Of a stretch of DNA of 6,728 bases, positions 4,532 through 6,728 are shown piece after piece (position 1 is the first letter of the stretch; each line of letters opens with the position of its first letter). Where the stretch lies: the NCBI GenBank assembly GCA_949077355.1, contig CARUQW010000067.1:1-6728 (forward strand), written 5' to 3'. A program made the position numbers and the translations under genes. The notes under the pieces are model-generated. The model saw only the letters and a program-made list of their open reading frames with translations. It searched no databases and was not told the origin of the DNA. The stretch is from an uncultured Clostridia bacterium. GTDB taxonomy: Bacteria; Bacillota; Clostridia; TANB77; CAG-508.

Positions 4532-4753
4532 ATGAAAAGTAAATTTAAAATAAAGGGATTAGATTGTGCCAATTGTGCTAGTCAATTAGAAAGGGCTATA
4601 CAAAAAATAGATGGTATAGAAAGTGCTAATATAAGTTTTATGACAGAGAAAATGGAACTTGAATATGATGAAACAAGAAGAGAAGAAATTATAAAAAACA
4701 TAAAAAAAGTGATTAAAAAAGAAGAACCAGATGTAACAATAGAAGAAGTTTAG
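4532..4753 (+). CDS. Stand-alone heavy-metal-associated (HMA) domain protein
   Basis: A 73-aa single HMA domain with the beta-alpha-beta-beta-alpha-beta pattern and the metal-binding loop G-L-D-C-A-N-C-A, using Cys12 and Cys15. An Asp precedes the first Cys, as in HMA domains of Zn/Cd/Pb ATPases (D-C-x-x-C); copper-type domains usually have Thr-Cys or Met-x-Cys there. GGAGG at 4518-4522 precedes the ATG. It ends 12 bases before the ATPase start, and its TAG stop is part of the AGGAGG ribosome binding site of the pump, so translation is closely linked. In many CadA/ZntA pumps this domain is fused to the N-terminus; here it is separate and may deliver metal to the pump or buffer it. Confidence 0.88.
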   Translation: MKSKFKIKGLDCANCASQLERAIQKIDGIESANISFMTEKMELEYDETRREEIIKNIKKVIKKEEPDVTIEEV

Positions 4754-4765
4754 GAGGCTGCTGAC

Positions 4766-6604
4766 ATGAGGAAAAAAGGAATTAAAATTGCAATAGCGAT
4801 GATACTATTTTTAATTGCATTTATAATCAATTTTAAGAATGAATGGATTAGTAATACAATCTATATAATATCTTATATCATAGTTGGCTTGGAAATTGTA
4901 AGAAAAGCAATCAGAAATATTACAAGAGGAAAAGTTTCTGATGAAAATTTCTTGATGACAGTTGCAACAATTGGAGCATTTGGAATTGGAGAATTTCCAG
5001 AAGCAGTTGCAGTTATGCTATTTTATCAAGTGGGAGAATTATTCCAAAGTTATGCAGTAAACAAATCAAGAAAATCCATTGCGAGTTTAATGGATATTAG
5101 ACCTGATTTTGCAAATGTAGAAAAAAATGGAAAACTAGAAAAAGTTAATCCAGATGATGTAAAAATAGGAGAAATAATTGTAATAAAACCAGGAGAAAAA
5201 GTTCCATTAGATGGCTATGTAACAGAAGGAAAATCAAGTCTTGATACAAAAGTATTAACAGGAGAGTCTTTACCACAAGAGGCAATAGAGGGAAAAGAAG
5301 TATTAAGTGGTTGTATCAACTTAAATGGTGTTATAAAAGTAGAAGTAACCAAAAAATATGGTGAATCAGCAGTAAGTAAAATATTAGATTTAGTTGAGAA
5401 TGCAAGTAGTAAAAAATCAAAATCAGAGAACTTTATTACAAAATTTGCACAATATTATACACCAATCGTTGTTATTATTGCATTAATTCTTGCAATATTA
5501 CCACCACTTATCATAAAAGATACAACATTTTCAGATTGGTTATATAGAGCATTATCATTCCTAGTAGTATCTTGTCCTTGTGCATTAGTTATTTCAATAC
5601 CATTAAGTTTCTTTGGTGGAATCGGTGGAGCCTCTAAAATGGGAATTTTAATAAAAGGAAGTAATTATTTAGAACAATTAGCTAATACAGAAATAGTGGT
5701 ATTTGATAAAACAGGAACCTTAACAGAAGGTGTTTTTGAAGTACAAAAAGTAAAAGCAGTTAATATAAGTGATGAAGAATTGTTGAAAATTATAGCCTAC
5801 AGTGAAAATTATTCAAACCATCCAATCTCTTTATCTGTGAAAAAAGCATATGGCAAAGAAATTGATGAAAAACAAATTATAAAAACAGAAGAACTAACAG
5901 GACTTGGAATTGCTGCAAGAATCGGAGAACAAGATGTGTTAGTAGGAAATGAAAAATTAATGAATGAAAGACAAATAAGATTTACAAAATGCAATGATAT
6001 AGGAACTATTTTATATGTAGCGATAGAAAGAAAATATGCAGGATATATAGTAATTGCAGATAAAATAAAAGAAGATTCAATAGAAGCAATAAAGAATTTA
6101 AAGAAAAATGATATAAAGCAAACAGTAATGCTAACAGGAGATAGAAAAGATGTTGGCGAAAGTGTTGCAAAAAAACTGGGATTAGACAAAGTTTATACAG
6201 AATTATTACCAGATGGTAAGGTGCAAAAAGTAGAAGGTTTACTAAAAGAAAAAAGCAAAAAAGGTAAACTTGCATTTGTAGGAGATGGAATCAATGATGC
6301 ACCAGTTTTAGCTATTTCTGATATAGGTATAGCAATGGGTGGTTTAGGATCAGATGCAGCAATAGAAGCAGCAGATGTTGTACTTATGACAGATGAACCA
6401 TCCAAAATAGTAGATGCGATTCATTTAGCAAAAAAAACAATGAAAATTGTTCGAGAAAATATAATATTTGCTATTTTTGTAAAAGTACTTGTTTTAATTC
6501 TAAGTGCATTTGGATTATCAACTATGTGGGAAGCAGTATTTGCCGATGTAGGTGTTTCTGTAATTGCTATCATAAATGCTTTAAGAATGTTAAGAGTATT
6601 ATGA
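4766..6604 (+). CDS. cadA: P1B-type Zn2+/Cd2+/Pb2+-exporting ATPase
   Basis: A 612-aa heavy-metal pump that exports divalent metal across the cytoplasmic membrane using ATP. Marks in order: two N-terminal helices (about 7-23 and 31-49), a further helical pair (61-93), actuator loop T-G-E-S (165-168), helices near 228-250 and 260-283 with the C-P-C metal site (Cys270, Cys272), the phosphorylated Asp314 in D-K-T-G-T, the P1B His-Pro pair (352-353), T-G-D (457-459), G-D-G-I-N-D (506-511), and two C-terminal helices. Asp594 in V-F-A-D-V-G-V-S is the last-helix Asp characteristic of the Zn/Cd/Pb subgroup. There is no N-terminal HMA domain, which explains the length being shorter than many CadA proteins; that domain is encoded by the gene just upstream. 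AGGAGG at 4752-4757 supports the ATG. No frameshift and no in-frame CGG were found. It is probably induced through the CadC-like repressor. Confidence 0.95.
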   Translation: MRKKGIKIAIAMILFLIAFIINFKNEWISNTIYIISYIIVGLEIVRKAIRNITRGKVSDENFLMTVATIGAFGIGEFPEAVAVMLFYQVGELFQSYAVNKSRKSIASLMDIRPDFANVEKNGKLEKVNPDDVKIGEIIVIKPGEKVPLDGYVTEGKSSLDTKVLTGESLPQEAIEGKEVLSGCINLNGVIKVEVTKKYGESAVSKILDLVENASSKKSKSENFITKFAQYYTPIVVIIALILAILPPLIIKDTTFSDWLYRALSFLVVSCPCALVISIPLSFFGGIGGASKMGILIKGSNYLEQLANTEIVVFDKTGTLTEGVFEVQKVKAVNISDEELLKIIAYSENYSNHPISLSVKKAYGKEIDEKQIIKTEELTGLGIAARIGEQDVLVGNEKLMNERQIRFTKCNDIGTILYVAIERKYAGYIVIADKIKEDSIEAIKNLKKNDIKQTVMLTGDRKDVGESVAKKLGLDKVYTELLPDGKVQKVEGLLKEKSKKGKLAFVGDGINDAPVLAISDIGIAMGGLGSDAAIEAADVVLMTDEPSKIVDAIHLAKKTMKIVRENIIFAIFVKVLVLILSAFGLSTMWEAVFADVGVSVIAIINALRMLRVL

Positions 6605-6728
6605 GAGAGGGAATTATTGTATTGTTGTCATTAATTATTATATTCTTTTGCATTAGTGTTTCTCTGACAACAAAATTTAATACACAACCATTTATAGGAA
6701 ATTTAATATATTCTTTGTTTGTTATAAT
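6601..6728 (+). CDS. Start of a small membrane protein (cut by window end)
   Basis: An open frame begins at ATG 6601 and overlaps the pump's stop codon in an ATGA arrangement, then stays open to the window end (42 codons and two bases). The predicted start is M-R-E-G followed by a hydrophobic stretch I-I-V-L-L-S-L-I-I-I-F-F-C-I-S-V-S-L (5-22) and a second hydrophobic run near 35-42, so it is probably a membrane protein with at least two helices. It has no good Shine-Dalgarno sequence and would depend on translational coupling to the pump. I do not recognise the family; a metal-resistance accessory role is only suggested by position. Confidence 0.5.
   Translation, partial: MREGIIVLLSLIIIFFCISVSLTTKFNTQPFIGNLIYSLFVI

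Noticed and set aside
5919..5926. A third CGG-type frameshift candidate in the pump (..AGAATCGGAG..)
   Set aside because: The triplet is out of frame (ATC-GGA) and the pump sequence is continuous and normal on both sides. This also argues against TCGGA being always misread by the sequencer.
5809..6405. Minus-strand frames opposite the pump
   Set aside because: They are Ser/Phe/Leu-rich reverse-strand shadows of the highly conserved P-type ATPase, with no start signals.
6602..6604. TGA as a reassigned sense codon at the end of the pump
   Set aside because: The pump ends at the usual family position, and reading through TGA reaches a TAA within about ten codons. No in-frame TGA occurs inside any recognised gene.

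Overview
The window comes from a strongly AT-rich, low-GC Gram-positive-type bacterium (Bacillota, Clostridia-like). The evidence is near-consensus AGGAGG ribosome binding sites at most genes, TTGACA/TATAAT promoters, Arg coded mainly as AGA, and a cadC/cadA-type metal-efflux operon. No genus can be named from sequence alone.

Layout. Positions 1-90 hold two hairpins; the second is the terminator of a leftward gene (87-440) for a stand-alone DUF1064-type PD-(D/E)XK nuclease-fold protein with its own promoter. A rightward cluster follows: an MFS membrane transporter (575-1816), an RsmB/NOP2-family rRNA m5C methyltransferase (1806-2736), a small GIY-YIG endonuclease-domain protein (2846-3181) and a ZIP-family metal importer (3232-4009). 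The GIY-YIG gene lies inside a set of three nearly identical 25-30 bp repeats; two form a perfect 25-bp inverted repeat just upstream of it and the third lies just downstream. After a promoter with two operator-like repeats comes a metal-resistance operon: a CadC/SmtB-type repressor (4149-4511), a free-standing HMA metal-binding domain (4532-4753), a P1B-type Zn/Cd/Pb-exporting ATPase without its own N-terminal HMA domain (4766-6604), and the start of a small membrane protein coupled by an ATGA overlap (6601 onward).

How the genes fit together. The right half is a metal-homeostasis block: ZIP brings divalent metal in, the P1B ATPase pumps excess out, the small HMA protein probably hands metal to the pump, and the ArsR-family sensor releases the promoter when metal is high.

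Most notable observation. Two genes, the methyltransferase and the ZIP importer, are each intact only if the reading frame moves +1 once. In both cases an in-frame CGG codon lies at the place where the frame must change, in the shared context A-N-T-CGG-A, and skipping the C restores family-like protein sequence (...TT-GA.. and ...AI-GLAIQNFPEG). By reading the window I find no other in-frame CGG in roughly 2,000 codons, while CGA is used about eight times. This suggests CGG may be an unassigned or 'hungry' codon in this organism and that ribosomes shift +1 there. Two indels, either assembly errors or real mutations, remain the main alternative.
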